A stretch of DNA of 64,000 bases from CAVONV01 sp963697355 (lineage in GTDB: Bacteria; Acidobacteriota; Vicinamibacteria; Marinacidobacterales; DATDRI01). Shown here one piece after another: positions 44,850-54,841 of this stretch. The first letter of the stretch is position 1. Each line of letters begins with the position of its first letter. The stretch is taken from positions 186,001 to 250,000 of the forward strand of contig CAVONV010000002.1 of the NCBI GenBank assembly GCA_963697355.1. Direction: 5' to 3'. Below the pieces are notes generated by a model. The model searched no databases. It had not been told where the DNA came from and saw only the letters and a list, made by a program, of their open reading frames with translations. The position numbers and the translations under genes are program-made.

Positions 44850-45521
44850 TTACTTGGGTCCAGCCGGTCGCCGGTAATCGCTGACGTATTGCGGCATGTC
44901 GATTCCCGGCTCCATTGTCGTATCAGGCTCCGGTTCCATCGCAACCGTTCGTAACGGGATGACGCCGGTCCACACCGGAAGATGCATATCCGCTTCGGCA
45001 TCCGAAGGCGGCCCGCTGCGTGTCTTGGCCGAGGCTTCTTCAATGGGGATTTTGAGAACGGTGGTGGCGGTCACCTCGCTGTCACTAGGCGGACGAGCAT
45101 CTTTGGCACGGCCGGGAATGACGTGCTCTACGAGGTATCGGAGGGCGTCCTTCTTGTCTTCTGGATCGCGGATCGATGCGGCAGTTCCCAAAACAACCAC
45201 GGAGCGGAAATTCACGGAGTGATGGAGAGCCGAGCGAGCCAGAACCAACCCATCCAGCAACGTAACCGTGACACAAGCGGGAGCTCCTTCGCGCAAGCGC
45301 TTCAGCAAACGACTCGCCCCGGACCCATGAAGTATCAGTTCGTCACCTCTTCTGGCGTAGTTCATAGGGATGACGTAAGGCTGACTCTCCACCACGAAGC
45401 CGACGTGGCAGACGAGTCCTTCGTCCAAAATGCGATAGATGAGGTCGCGATCGTAGGACGCCCTCTCGGGAACACGCTGTAGAGTTGTCCGGGGAGTGGG
45501 GTCGAAAGCCGATTTGTTCAT
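44850..45521 (-). CDS. pyridoxamine 5'-phosphate oxidase-family (FMN-binding split barrel) protein
   Basis: 223 aa. Pattern of the Pyridox_ox_2 group: YDRDLIYRILDEGLVCHVGF then VVESQPYVIPMNYARRGDEL, LILHGSGASRLLKRL and VCVTVTLLDGLVLARSALHH-type core (here ACVTVTLLDG), followed by SVNFRSVVVLG. Such proteins bind FMN or F420 and often act as nitroreductase-like or nim-type enzymes; this one is not clearly PdxH. AAGGAG lies about 10 nt before the ATG. Confidence 0.87.
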   Translation of the reverse strand: MNKSAFDPTPRTTLQRVPERASYDRDLIYRILDEGLVCHVGFVVESQPYVIPMNYARRGDELILHGSGASRLLKRLREGAPACVTVTLLDGLVLARSALHHSVNFRSVVVLGTAASIRDPEDKKDALRYLVEHVIPGRAKDARPPSDSEVTATTVLKIPIEEASAKTRSGPPSDAEADMHLPVWTGVIPLRTVAMEPEPDTTMEPGIDMPQYVSDYRRPAGPK

Positions 45522-45681
45522 GAATGGCTGCTCCTTTCTGCCGCCTTAGAATACTTCGTGTCACGGAGGCTCTCAATCTCCTCATGCATTGTCCCTGCTA
45601 AACCTGGTACGATACGCATCCTGCGGAATTAGCGAGTCTGACGGCTCCAAGATGAGGTCACGATTAGGTGAGGTACCTACC

Positions 45682-48184
45682 ATGAAACGATACGTGCGGC
45701 ACGCCGTATTTTGTTGCGCCATTTTGCTATTCGCCGTTCCCATTTCTTCGCAGAGGCTTCCGAAAGGAAAGCTCAATACGAATCGGGAGCGTCAGTTCGA
45801 TATCCTCCACTACAAAGCCGAAATCACCTTGGATCTTCCAAGCAAGCAAGTGGCCGGAACAGCCACCATCCGGTTGTCGCCTTTCCGAGCCTTATCCACG
45901 ATCGCCCTCGATGCCATACGGCTGAACGTGAAGCGCGTGACCGCGCCGGACCTTGGAGCGACGGCTTTGTCATTTTCCACGAGGGATCAGAAGCTCGTGA
46001 TCGAGCTGCCGAAGATGCTGGACCCGGAAGAGGAGATCGTTTTGGTGGTGGAGTACGACTGCCAGCCCAAGAGTGGGATGTATATTGCCCCCGATCCGCA
46101 AAACTCGGCGCTCTATTACGTCTCGACTTATGGCGAAGGCGGAAAGCACGCCAACTGGCTGCCGATCTACAACGACGTCAACGACCGTTTTTCGAGTGAG
46201 ATGTTGGTGACGGTCCCCGACCCCTACGTTGCCATTTCCAACGGCAAACTCGTCGAAGAAAAACCTCTAACGGACGGGTCAAAGACCTATCACTGGCTGC
46301 AAGAGGAGGCGCACCCCAACTATCTCATCGCTCTCTACGTCGGGGACTTCGAGAAGGGAGAGCTGCCAGCCGCGTTCGGCGAGATCCCTTTGAGCTTCTG
46401 GGTACCACGAGGCTCTCTTGAGCAGGGCTCTTACACCTTTCGGAATACGACCCGAATGGTCGAGTTTTTTTCGAATCGCTTCGACTACCGTTACCCGTGG
46501 GTGAAGTACGACCAAGTCGTCATTCCCGACTTCGCCGCGGGCGCCATGGAACATACCGGCATCACGGGACACCAGGCCAGCATCTTGAGAAATCCGGGCT
46601 CACCGTTGGAGTTTGCGCCCGTCTTGGACCACTACGCCTCGGAGTGGACGGCAGAGTCCATCATTTCCCACGAGCTGGCGCACCATTGGTTCGGTAATGC
46701 CATCACCTGTCGGAACCTCAGCTACCTGTGGCTCAACGAGAGTTTCGGCAGCTATCTGATGATGTTGTGGGATGAGGAGCTGTTGGGAAAGGACCAACTG
46801 CTCTTTGACGTCCACCTCGCTAGGGAAAGCTACTTCGACTATGTCAAAATAGCTCACATCATAAGGCCTCTGGAATACCACTACTTCGATGACACCAACA
46901 CGATCTACAACTTCGAGCACACCTATTTCAAAGGTGCGGCGTTGTTACACACACTTCGAAGCGCTCTTGGCGATCGACAGTTTTTCGGCGCGCTCAGCCA
47001 TTACCTTCATAAGCACGAGCAATCCAACACGGAGAGCGGAGAGCTCAAGGTCGCCCTCGAGGAAGCGACCGGTAGGAACCTCGATTGGTTCTTTGATGAC
47101 TGGGTTTACGGGGGAGGCCATCCCGTTTTCGAAGTGAGCTACCGTTTTCGCAGCGCGAAGAAGCTCTTGTCTCTATCCGTCAAGCAGGTGCAGCCGGTGG
47201 TCGAGAGCCAAGATCTGTTCACATTGCCGGTTCGCATTACTATCCACACTCCGAGCAAAGTCGTTAGCGAACCTATTTGGGTCAAGGAGGAGAGCGAGAC
47301 GTTCTTTTTTGCGGTTGAGGAAGCTCCGCTCTTCGTGAGCTTCGATGGAGCGGGAGATCTGGTCGCGGAGATCCGTTTCCCCAAGAAGCGGGACGAGCTC
47401 TTGGCTCAAGCCCGTCTCGACTCGCTGGCCGGTCGCATCCGTGCCTTGCGGGCGCTCGCGGCCGAACACCCAACGGATTCCAGAGACACTCGAGGTGTTC
47501 AGCGAGATCATTGGAGGCGACGACTTCTGGGCGCTCCAAGCTGAGAGTGCACGTCTTTTGGGCTCCATTCGCACGGCTGGAGCGGAGAAGCTAGTAGCTC
47601 GAGCTCTTCAACTAGAGGACTACCGCATTCGGAAGGCAGCCGTTTTGGGTCTGTCCGAGTTTGGGACTTCTTGGGCGGAAGAACAACTGAAGGAAACTAT
47701 TGCAAGCGATCGGCAGGGCGATGTGGCGGCGGCCGCCTTGGTCGCTCTAGCCAAGGCCCGTCCCGAGATGGCCGCAGATTTCTTCAAAGGGCAGTTGAGT
47801 CGAGCCTCCTGGGACGATGAGATCCTTCAAGCTTGCTTGAAGGCCTTTGGGGTTCTTGGCGTGCCGGAGCTGGCAACCACGGTTCGCACCTACACGACGT
47901 CGTCCTACAACATGAGGGTGCGAGGAGAGGCGCTATCTGCTTGGGCGAAGTGCGCGCCTGAAGACCAAGAGCTCCACCGGTATCTCATCGAGCTGACGGA
48001 AAGCCCGGTCTATGCTCTGCAGCAGCAGGCCATTTCTATGCTGGGTGAGCTCCAAGTCAGCGAGGCTCAGAGTGCCCTGCGCTCTCTTGTCGAAGACAAC
48101 GCGGACGCGAATCTCGTTGTCGCAGCGAAGGCAGCTCTACAGGAGATCCAGCTTGCCGATGAGTGGATGAGCCAGGAGAAGTAG
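45682..48184 (+). CDS. M1-family zinc aminopeptidase with HEAT-repeat C-terminus (one frameshift)
   Basis: ATG 45682 was chosen for the signal peptide start (KRYVRHAVFCCAILLFAVPI). Zinc motif HELAH at residues 330-334 with Glu353 in WLNESFGSYL. The exopeptidase motif, usually GxMEN, is GAMEH (287-291). After the M1 core (to about residue 620) the frame breaks near 47475-47480 (AAEHPTDS / ETLEVFSEIIGG) and continues with HEAT/ERAP1-like helical repeats to 48184. Repaired length about 833 aa. Likely periplasmic peptide trimming, consistent with neighbouring peptidases. Confidence 0.9.
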
Positions 48185-48320
48185 TATCCGTGCGAGGCAC
48201 CCCGGTCCGGTGTCTACCGTGTGGTTCACCGTGTTCAGTGAATCCGCTCGGGCTTCAGGGTTTCAATAATGCCCGCATCCACCCAGTAGATATCTGCATT
48301 CCCGTTTCCTGGGCTATTGA

Positions 48321-48566
48321 GAAATCGACTCCACCATCTCTCCACAAAAGCGCGCCGCACTGAGAAAACGATGGGCTCATCTTATCCGACGCGTCTTCCT
48401 TACCGACCCTCTCATTTGTCCAGATTGTGGAGGCGAGCTACACGTCATTGCTTTCATCACCGAGCCCAAAGTCATTAGAAAAATCTCGCGCCACTTGCAG
48501 AATCGAAACGACGCTTCTCGTGCTCCCCCTACTCCACAACCTCAACCTACTGTCGCTTCCCCATAG
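48321..48566 (+). pseudogene. IS91-like transposase, C-terminal relic
   Basis: An open stretch without start reads ISPQKRAALRKRWAHLIRRV then FLTDPLICPDCGGELHVIAF and ITEPKVIRKISRHLQNR. The RxxWAxLIxRVxxxDPLxCPxCGG...AFI pattern is the C-terminus of IS91/IS801-type Y2 transposases, with its zinc Cys pair. The catalytic tyrosine domain is gone. Confidence 0.7.
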
Positions 48567-48737
48567 AACCCGCCTGCCTTAGGTGGACAGGCTACGCCCC
48601 ACGTGTAACTTGGTGATGAACAAGGGCGTCATCCCCAACTCTTTTGATTCCATGGACTCGCTCGCGCTACCTTCTGATACCCATTCAGGTGCGTATTTCG
48701 GCTCTAAGGTACTAAATAGCGAGGGGCGCGAGCACAC

Positions 48738-49520
48738 TCAGCACATGAAAGCTTTACGTACTCGAAGATAAACAATGGCCAAGTAAACAAGAATAGCAAT
48801 CGGAAAGAAGACCAATGCCGTCGGTGCGAGCGCCTGCATCGTTTCTATTTCTCCGGGACGAATGGGTATCCCTTGATATTGACGTCTGGCGATTTGTGAC
48901 TTTTCAATAAAGTCCGGCCACAAATGCCAAGATACCAATACGGAGATCAAGTTCGAACTGTAGTAGAGAGCTCCCATCGGTAGGACAAAGGGCCTCAACC
49001 TCAAAGCTGCCATTCCAACGGTACATTCGAATGCTCCCAGTATGATCATGAGAAAAACCGAAGACGTCGCTTCCAACTGGATGCCAAAGAACGGAGTTGG
49101 TGGGTCCCACAGGGTCCATCGGACCATGCTCTTCGAGCCGTTGAGAATGGCTAGGACACCAAACAAAATGGTCCACCATCGTTCGTTCGATTTCAGCCAA
49201 GGTTCCACGACCTTGACGATGCTCTTTCCGCCTTTTTCAATCGGTATAGCAGGATCGATTGTTACCGAATCTCGAACGCCGAGAAGCCGCTGCCCAGGAG
49301 ACCATTTAATGAACTTTAGAAACAAAGTCTCTAGAAGCGCGAAGAGAATAAACCGTAGGCCGAACGGCTCTCGCTCAACGTCCAGTATGGACGTTGTGAG
49401 AACCCAGAATGCGATGCCCCATGGTGCACAAAAAATCAGGTAGTCGAGATATAGAGCGAGAAGCAGTCGTTTCTTGCTTGCCAATGGCCAACGAGTTTCA
49501 GTGATACTTGGTGTGCGCAT
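48738..49520 (-). CDS. RDD-like integral membrane protein
   Basis: 260 aa from ATG 49520 (GGAAG 4 nt before it). About five or six membrane spans. Recognisable RDD-type start: KKRLLLALYLDYLIFCAPWG and SPGQRLLGVRDSV. The middle resembles nothing I know. Function unknown; RDD proteins include small transporters and Na+/H+ antiporter-like proteins. GC appears lower than neighbours. Confidence 0.65.
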   Translation of the reverse strand: MRTPSITETRWPLASKKRLLLALYLDYLIFCAPWGIAFWVLTTSILDVEREPFGLRFILFALLETLFLKFIKWSPGQRLLGVRDSVTIDPAIPIEKGGKSIVKVVEPWLKSNERWWTILFGVLAILNGSKSMVRWTLWDPPTPFFGIQLEATSSVFLMIILGAFECTVGMAALRLRPFVLPMGALYYSSNLISVLVSWHLWPDFIEKSQIARRQYQGIPIRPGEIETMQALAPTALVFFPIAILVYLAIVYLRVRKAFMC

Positions 49521-49615
49521 CAATCTTCCAAAGAAACCGCAAAAACCGGTAGTAAATAAGCTCTAAGAACCCTAACTATTCTGATATGCCTCGAGTCAAT
49601 GAAACGTTTCGTCGT

Positions 49616-49867
49616 TCATGTTTTTAGGGGCGAGAAATGCTTCAGGTAATCGTTGCGAGGCATCAACCTCGCGCCAAATCCCAACGTGATATCTTCCGCG
49701 AGAAAGCGCTCCAAGAAGGGTGTACCTTCATTGAGGATGCCCGAGAACCAGCTATCGTGCGCCTTGCGAAGCTCGTGTTCGGCCGTTGCCGCATTCGCTT
49801 GGGCGAGGCCAATGAGAGTGCCGACGAGAAAGAAGACCGCCGGTGTGAGATCCCTGAGTGACTTCAT
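49616..49867 (-). pseudogene. exported DUF4440/SnoaL-like protein, truncated
   Basis: 83 aa from ATG 49867 (AGGAG 6 nt before). Signal peptide ends ANA. Then ELRKAHDSWFSGILNEGTPF LERFL, the first helix and strand of NTF2-like DUF4440 proteins, which are normally about 150 aa. It ends after PRNDYLKHF, so the beta sheet is missing. Probably a relic, though a signal peptide and ribosome site persist. Confidence 0.55.
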
Positions 49868-50098
49868 GCAAGCTCCTTCTGTGAGCGGTTGAAGCTGGGC
49901 CCTGGTCGATTTATCGCTTGGTGGCGGGTGTCGTCCGCAAGATGAAGATCGTGTGTCTTCCCAGAGAACGTTGGCCGCAGTCAACTCTAAGCGAATCCAC
50001 CCCGAGGCACCGTCCGAGGCGAACTTGTTTCTCGCTGGACAGGAACAGGGGAGTATCCCGGAGAGATAGGGGTGCGTCGCTGAGGGCGAATACCTCGC

Positions 50099-50844
50099 TC
50101 AAGCAGCGTTGTCGAACCGGTAGTCGTGGTGCAGGTCACCAAGAAAGGGCGTCGAGACGACGCGCCAACCGATCGGAATGTGGTGACGGCCAGGTCCTGG
50201 ATCGATGGGAAGACCGCCGTCGGGGTCGGGGACATTCGGGCCGAGTGACGAATGCGGTCGCGCTCGATTGTAACAGGTCACCCAAGAGCGGAGAATGGGC
50301 CGGAGATGAGACTCCGAAAACGGGATGAGGAAATCCAAGCACTACCGGCGTGTGGTGCCAATCCGTCTCTCACAATACGCATTGGCTTGTGGCACTCTTC
50401 GCGGCGTTTTCAAGACCTTAACGCCCATCGCTCGTACAGACTTCCGTAGCTCTTCAGAGAACTTGCTATCGCGGTCGACGATGAGGAAGCGATAGTCGTG
50501 ATCGCAGCGTATCGCCTCTCGGAACTGCTGCAAGGTCCACTCTGCGCTTGGTTGCGCGGTCACGTTGAAGTGAAGCACCTTGCGTGAACCGACTTCCATG
50601 ACCACGAAAACGTAGAGCACGTGGAACGGTGCGGTGACGACTGTCAAGAAGTCGGCGGCGACGATGGCCTTAGCCGCGTCGCATTGTCAGTACGGTGAGG
50701 TGTCCGTTCGCGCTCGACAAAGAACGTGAGCTGTTTCCGGAGGAAGAGATTTTCCGCGGCGAGGGCGCTCCGGGAACGGAGGAGGTTACGACCGAGAGCG
50801 ATGGCATTGAATACGACATGTAGGATATTCGAGTACAGGCGCAA
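50099..50844 (-). pseudogene. rve-type (IS3/IS481-like) transposase, deleted and frameshifted
   Basis: The N-terminal piece (LLRSRSALAAENLFLRKQLT) is joined to the integrase core by a deletion. The core frame reads AADFLTVVTAPFHVLYVFVV (first Asp), YRFLIVDRDSKFSEEL (second Asp) and PQANAYCERRIGTTRR (Glu), so the DDE triad survives. A further frame (LRPILRSWVTCYNRARPHSS then LGPNVPDP) gives the C-terminus. At least two frame changes plus the deletion make it inactive. Confidence 0.75.
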
Positions 50845-50872
50845 GAGTAGCCTTTCCGAAGCTAATAAGATT

Positions 50873-51263
50873 TTGTGGCAGAAAATCCTTCGAGATTCAA
50901 GCTTTGTCCTGGCGCTTCTTCTGTTTGACCGAGAGCTAGCGGAGCGAACTCGAAACGAGGGCTGCGCGTGTGGCGGAAAACTGCACCGAGCGGCCTATTT
51001 CCGCAAACCCCGAGGAGAACTGTTCGGTTTGCCGAGAGGTTTCTGTGTACGTGAGAGCTTCTGCTGTTGCCGGGCAGGTTGTCGGCGCCGAGTCACTCCG
51101 CCGTCGCTACGGTTTCTGGGGCGCCGGGTGTACCTGGCGGCGACGGTGGTGTTGGTCTCTGCAATGGTTCACGGCATCACGGACAAACGAGCGTCGGCGA
51201 TGCGGGAACTGGTTGGAGTGAACCAGAGAACGCTCCATCGATGGCGGCAGTGGTGGCGAGAGT
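50873..51263 (+). pseudogene. IS-associated accessory protein, truncated
   Basis: The frame reads CACGGKLHRAAYFRKPRGEL, then a zinc-rich FCCCRAGCRRRVTPPSLRFL, GRRVYLAATVVLV and RTLHRWRQWWRES. I remember this Cys-rich, HTH-ending protein as a companion encoded divergently from integrase-type transposases in Acidobacteriota and myxobacteria; I know no official name. It breaks off at the 3' end of the adjacent permease gene. Any start (a TTG at 50873) is uncertain. Confidence 0.5.
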
Positions 51264-54014
51264 CTATTCATAACGCAACGCATCGATGGGGTCGACTTTC
51301 GAGGCACGGCGTGCGGGCAGGTAGCTTGCCAGAAGAGCGACCGCCACCATGACGATTGCCACCGCGGTGTAAGTGCTCGTATCTGTCGTGCTCACGTTGA
51401 ACAAGAACCCAGCAAGGGAACGAGCGGCTCCGAGCGAGGCGACGAGACCGAGCAGCACACCGGCGAGTGCGAGGCCCATCCCCTGCCGGAGCACCATACC
51501 CGCTACCTCGGCACGCTTTGCCCCCATGGCTATGCGGATTCCGATCTCGCCGGTACGTTGGGCTACGCCGTGAGACATCACGCCGTAGACGCCGATGGCA
51601 CCGAGGACCAACGCGATTCCCGCAAACACGCCGAGAAGCATCATGATGAATCGGGGGCGGGCCAACGACTTCGAGACAAGCTCGTCCATTGTTTGCAGGT
51701 GAACGATGGGAAGATTCGGATCGAGCCTGCGCACGGTCTCTCTCAAGGGGCCGGCGAGGGCGGTCGGGTCCGTGGATGTGTGGACGATGACGCTCGCCGT
51801 TCGCGACATGTGATCCATCCAAGCCGCCGCTTGTACCTGATCGAAGTAATACGTCGGGTGCTTCTTGTTCAAACCGTCGAACCTTGCGTTGCCCACGATT
51901 CCCACGATGGTGTGCCAGGGGCCGTCGGTCCGGCCAAAACGAATCTTTGCTCCAATAGGATTCTCTCCAGGCCAGTACATTCGGGCCATGTCTTCATCGA
52001 TGACCACCGTAAGGGGAGTACCTGGACGGTCGGTCTCATCCAGGAGCCGGCCGCTAACTAGGGGGATTTGCAGGGTTTCGAACGAGCCCCGGCCTACCAT
52101 GACGTGGCTCGCGTTCAAGCCCGACTCGGTCGGTGAAGAGTCGGGACGCCCTTCGATGAGGAACTGGCTCGCGGAACGGTCCATGTATAACGGAGGTCGC
52201 GATACGACCGCCGCGCTCTCGACGCCCGGCAGTCCCTTCAGCTCTTCGGTAAGGCGGGTGAAGAACGCCACCGCCCGGTCACTCGGGTAATCCCCGGAAG
52301 GGAGGGAGAGACGGGCCGTCAACATATTCTCGGTTCGGAAACCAGGGTCGACGTTCATGAGTTGGCGGAAACTCTTGATGACGAGGCCGGCTCCTATGAC
52401 GAGCAAAATGGCCAATGCCATCTCGGCGACGATGAGGACCTTCCGGAGCGCCATACGTTCCCGACTGGCGGTCGCGGAGCGGCCGCCGATCTTGAATGCG
52501 CGGGATAGGTCCAAAGATGCGGTTTGCAGTGCCGGTAACAGCCCGAAGATGAGACTCGTTAGGATCACGATGCTCATCGTGAAGACGAGCACACGGCCGT
52601 CGAGTCCGATGAGTGCCGTCCTGGGAATACTTCCGTCTTCCAGTGCGAGAAGTGAAACGATGCCCACATGGGACAAGGCGATCCCCAGCACACCGCCTAT
52701 TGCAGAGAGTGTGAGGCTTTCCGTGAGCAATTGCTTTACGAGTCGACGCCGCCCCGCTCCCAAAGCGCTCCGGACCGCTATCTCGCGGAGACGTCCTTCC
52801 CCTCGAGCCAGGAGCAGGTTGGCCACGTTGGCGCAGGCTATCAACAGCACGAAGCCGACTGCGCCGAGCAACAAGAGAATAGCGGGACGAACGTTACCCA
52901 CGTAGTCATCCAAGAGCGGCATCATGAAGAGACCGTGCCCCGTGTGATGATCCGGGTAGACCTTCGCCCAGTTCTCCATCATCGTTTTCATCTCGGCGTC
53001 GGCTTTCTCGAAAGTGATCCCCGGAGCCAGGCGGGCGATCATGTAAAACCAATGGCCGCCCCGCCAGGTGCGTGCCCGGTCGAGAGGGAGCTGTGTCCAA
53101 AACTCGGTGTTTTCGGTGGGGAAGGCAAAACCTTCCGGCATGACGCCGACGATCGGTCCGGAGTTGCCGACCTCGTCCAACTCGAGTCCCACCTCGAGCG
53201 TCCGTCCGATCACATTGGGATCGCCGCCGAATCGCCTCTGCCAGAGTGAATGACTCAGCACGAAAACGGGTGACGGTTTGGCGCCGTCGTCTTCAGCAAC
53301 TAAAGTGCGTCCAAGAAGCGGAGGCGTCTGCAAGACGGCGAACATGCTCGCCGACACATATCCCCCGATGACGATCTCCGGATCCCCTTCACCCGCAGTG
53401 ATGGTCACGAGCTCGGTGGAAATGGCGGCAACGCTTTCCATGCTCCGATTCTGATCCAGGTAATCGAAATACTCGGGTGAGCCTACGGCATATTGGGGGA
53501 CGTCGCGGCCGCTTTCCGGCCTCCAATAGGTATAAATGGCCAAGAGGTCTTCCGGATTCCCGTAAGGCAGCGGTTGCAGCAAAACGCCGTTGACCACACT
53601 GAAGATCGCGGTATTGGCGCCGATGCTGATGGCGAGCGTCAAAACGGCGACAACGGCAAAGCTCGGTGATTGACGCAAATTTCTAAAAGCGTAACGGACG
53701 TCATGGCCGAAGGCGCCGCTGGACCAAGTGTGTGTGTGCATCTTCTTTGCCGGGACCGCCGACGCTCTCCGCTCCACTCTCTGCTGCCATCGCTCCCACG
53801 AGCCTTGCACGAGAGCTTCGCCAATCGATCGAGCCAAATAAGAGACCGCACCCTTGGCGCCCGCGCGCCGGTACTCTTCACGGTAACGATCCCGGAAGAG
53901 CTCGAGCATATCGTTCGCGTAGGCTCTGCGGAAGCGGGCGGGAAAGAAAAACAGGAACAGCTGGAAGATTCGGCGCGACACTCCGAGTCCGCGGATGTTT
54001 TTTTCGGTGCTCAT
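51264..54014 (-). CDS. ADOP/MacB-like ABC transporter permease (full length)
   Basis: 916 aa. N-terminal extra domain (FFPARFRRAYANDMLELFRD), typical of the full ADOP type, then span 1, MacB core (YGNPEDLLAIYTYW, WQRRFGGDPNVIG), first FtsX domain (GAVGFVLLIACANVANLLLA), second MacB core, and final FtsX domain ending YLPARRASKVDPIDALRYE. No ATPase is encoded nearby, as usual. Its ATG overlaps the stop of a PadR gene (ATGA), so the PadR regulator probably controls it. Substrate unknown. Confidence 0.94.
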   Translation of the reverse strand: MSTEKNIRGLGVSRRIFQLFLFFFPARFRRAYANDMLELFRDRYREEYRRAGAKGAVSYLARSIGEALVQGSWERWQQRVERRASAVPAKKMHTHTWSSGAFGHDVRYAFRNLRQSPSFAVVAVLTLAISIGANTAIFSVVNGVLLQPLPYGNPEDLLAIYTYWRPESGRDVPQYAVGSPEYFDYLDQNRSMESVAAISTELVTITAGEGDPEIVIGGYVSASMFAVLQTPPLLGRTLVAEDDGAKPSPVFVLSHSLWQRRFGGDPNVIGRTLEVGLELDEVGNSGPIVGVMPEGFAFPTENTEFWTQLPLDRARTWRGGHWFYMIARLAPGITFEKADAEMKTMMENWAKVYPDHHTGHGLFMMPLLDDYVGNVRPAILLLLGAVGFVLLIACANVANLLLARGEGRLREIAVRSALGAGRRRLVKQLLTESLTLSAIGGVLGIALSHVGIVSLLALEDGSIPRTALIGLDGRVLVFTMSIVILTSLIFGLLPALQTASLDLSRAFKIGGRSATASRERMALRKVLIVAEMALAILLVIGAGLVIKSFRQLMNVDPGFRTENMLTARLSLPSGDYPSDRAVAFFTRLTEELKGLPGVESAAVVSRPPLYMDRSASQFLIEGRPDSSPTESGLNASHVMVGRGSFETLQIPLVSGRLLDETDRPGTPLTVVIDEDMARMYWPGENPIGAKIRFGRTDGPWHTIVGIVGNARFDGLNKKHPTYYFDQVQAAAWMDHMSRTASVIVHTSTDPTALAGPLRETVRRLDPNLPIVHLQTMDELVSKSLARPRFIMMLLGVFAGIALVLGAIGVYGVMSHGVAQRTGEIGIRIAMGAKRAEVAGMVLRQGMGLALAGVLLGLVASLGAARSLAGFLFNVSTTDTSTYTAVAIVMVAVALLASYLPARRASKVDPIDALRYE

Positions 54015-54379
54015 GCTTTCACCTCGCGAACCCGGGCTTCCGCCGCCTTGACCACCGAGCGCAACCGCTTGGTCTCGGTGGCAAAGACGTGTTTTCCAAA
54101 ATCGGTAATGCGGTAGTAGCGGCGCCTTTCGTCGTCCGACTCGGGTGCGGGACGACGATCGGATTCGGCGATGAGGCCGTCCTTCATCAACCGTCGGATC
54201 GACCGGTACAGATTACCCGCTTCCAGGCGGATCTGACCGCTCGTCTGGCGCTCGATCTCCTTGACCATCCGGTACCCGTGGCACTCCCCGTCGAGAAGCG
54301 TAAAGAGGATGTGGTAGTCCTGAGGTTTGAGGGGCAAAAGGGCGTCCACGTGCTCGGACGAAGGGGGCTTTATGGGCAT
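54011..54379 (-). CDS. PadR-family transcriptional regulator
   Basis: About 122 aa from ATG 54379, which has GGAGG 7 nt upstream (GTG 54400 is an alternative). Winged helix: DYHILFTLLDGECHGYRMVK, EIERQTSGQIRLEAGNLYRS, IRRLMKDGLIAES, YYRITDFGKHVF. PadR repressors of this type sit before ADOP permeases and respond to unknown signals. Stop overlaps the permease ATG. Confidence 0.93.
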   Translation of the reverse strand: MPIKPPSSEHVDALLPLKPQDYHILFTLLDGECHGYRMVKEIERQTSGQIRLEAGNLYRSIRRLMKDGLIAESDRRPAPESDDERRRYYRITDFGKHVFATETKRLRSVVKAAEARVREVKA

Positions 54380-54676
54380 CGCGGCACCTCCGCCCTTCAC
54401 AATATAGTCCTTTTACATATATGTCAAATGATTATACTGGTTGCGTCAATGAGCTCAGGGCTCATCTTGGTGATGGTATCGATATGAGGACCTCGAGCTT
54501 AGGAATCCCGTCAGCTCTGGAGATCCACAACGGTAGACACCGTTACGAATGTTCGTTGCTTTGCATACTGCAGCAGTCCACTCCCTCCAAGCCTCCCTGT
54601 CGGTGCTTCGCCATCAACGGAAGTTCTCGACGAGCATGATGTCCGATTCTTAGGTATCTATTGGAAACAAGACACC

Positions 54677-54760
54677 GTGAACCGGAAAAGGCCTACCGTC
54701 ATCGTGCCCGCCTGGCACGCCATGCGGGTCGATCCGGTTACTATCCTCCAGGCCGAGTGA
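54677..54760 (+). pseudogene. ADOP permease, last 27 codons only
   Basis: It reads VIVPAWHAMRVDPVTILQAE and then TGA, which is the canonical C-terminus of this permease class (compare the next gene's LPAWRATQIDPVMVLQAE). The rest of that permease is absent; the remainder of 54380-54841 holds nothing I can recognise. Confidence 0.65.
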
Positions 54761-54841
54761 ACCTTCTCGCCGAGATTCTCGTCGTATCCATAGAGAGAAC
54801 TGGGTCGATTTGTCCCTATATCAAGCGATGGGGAGGTCTTA

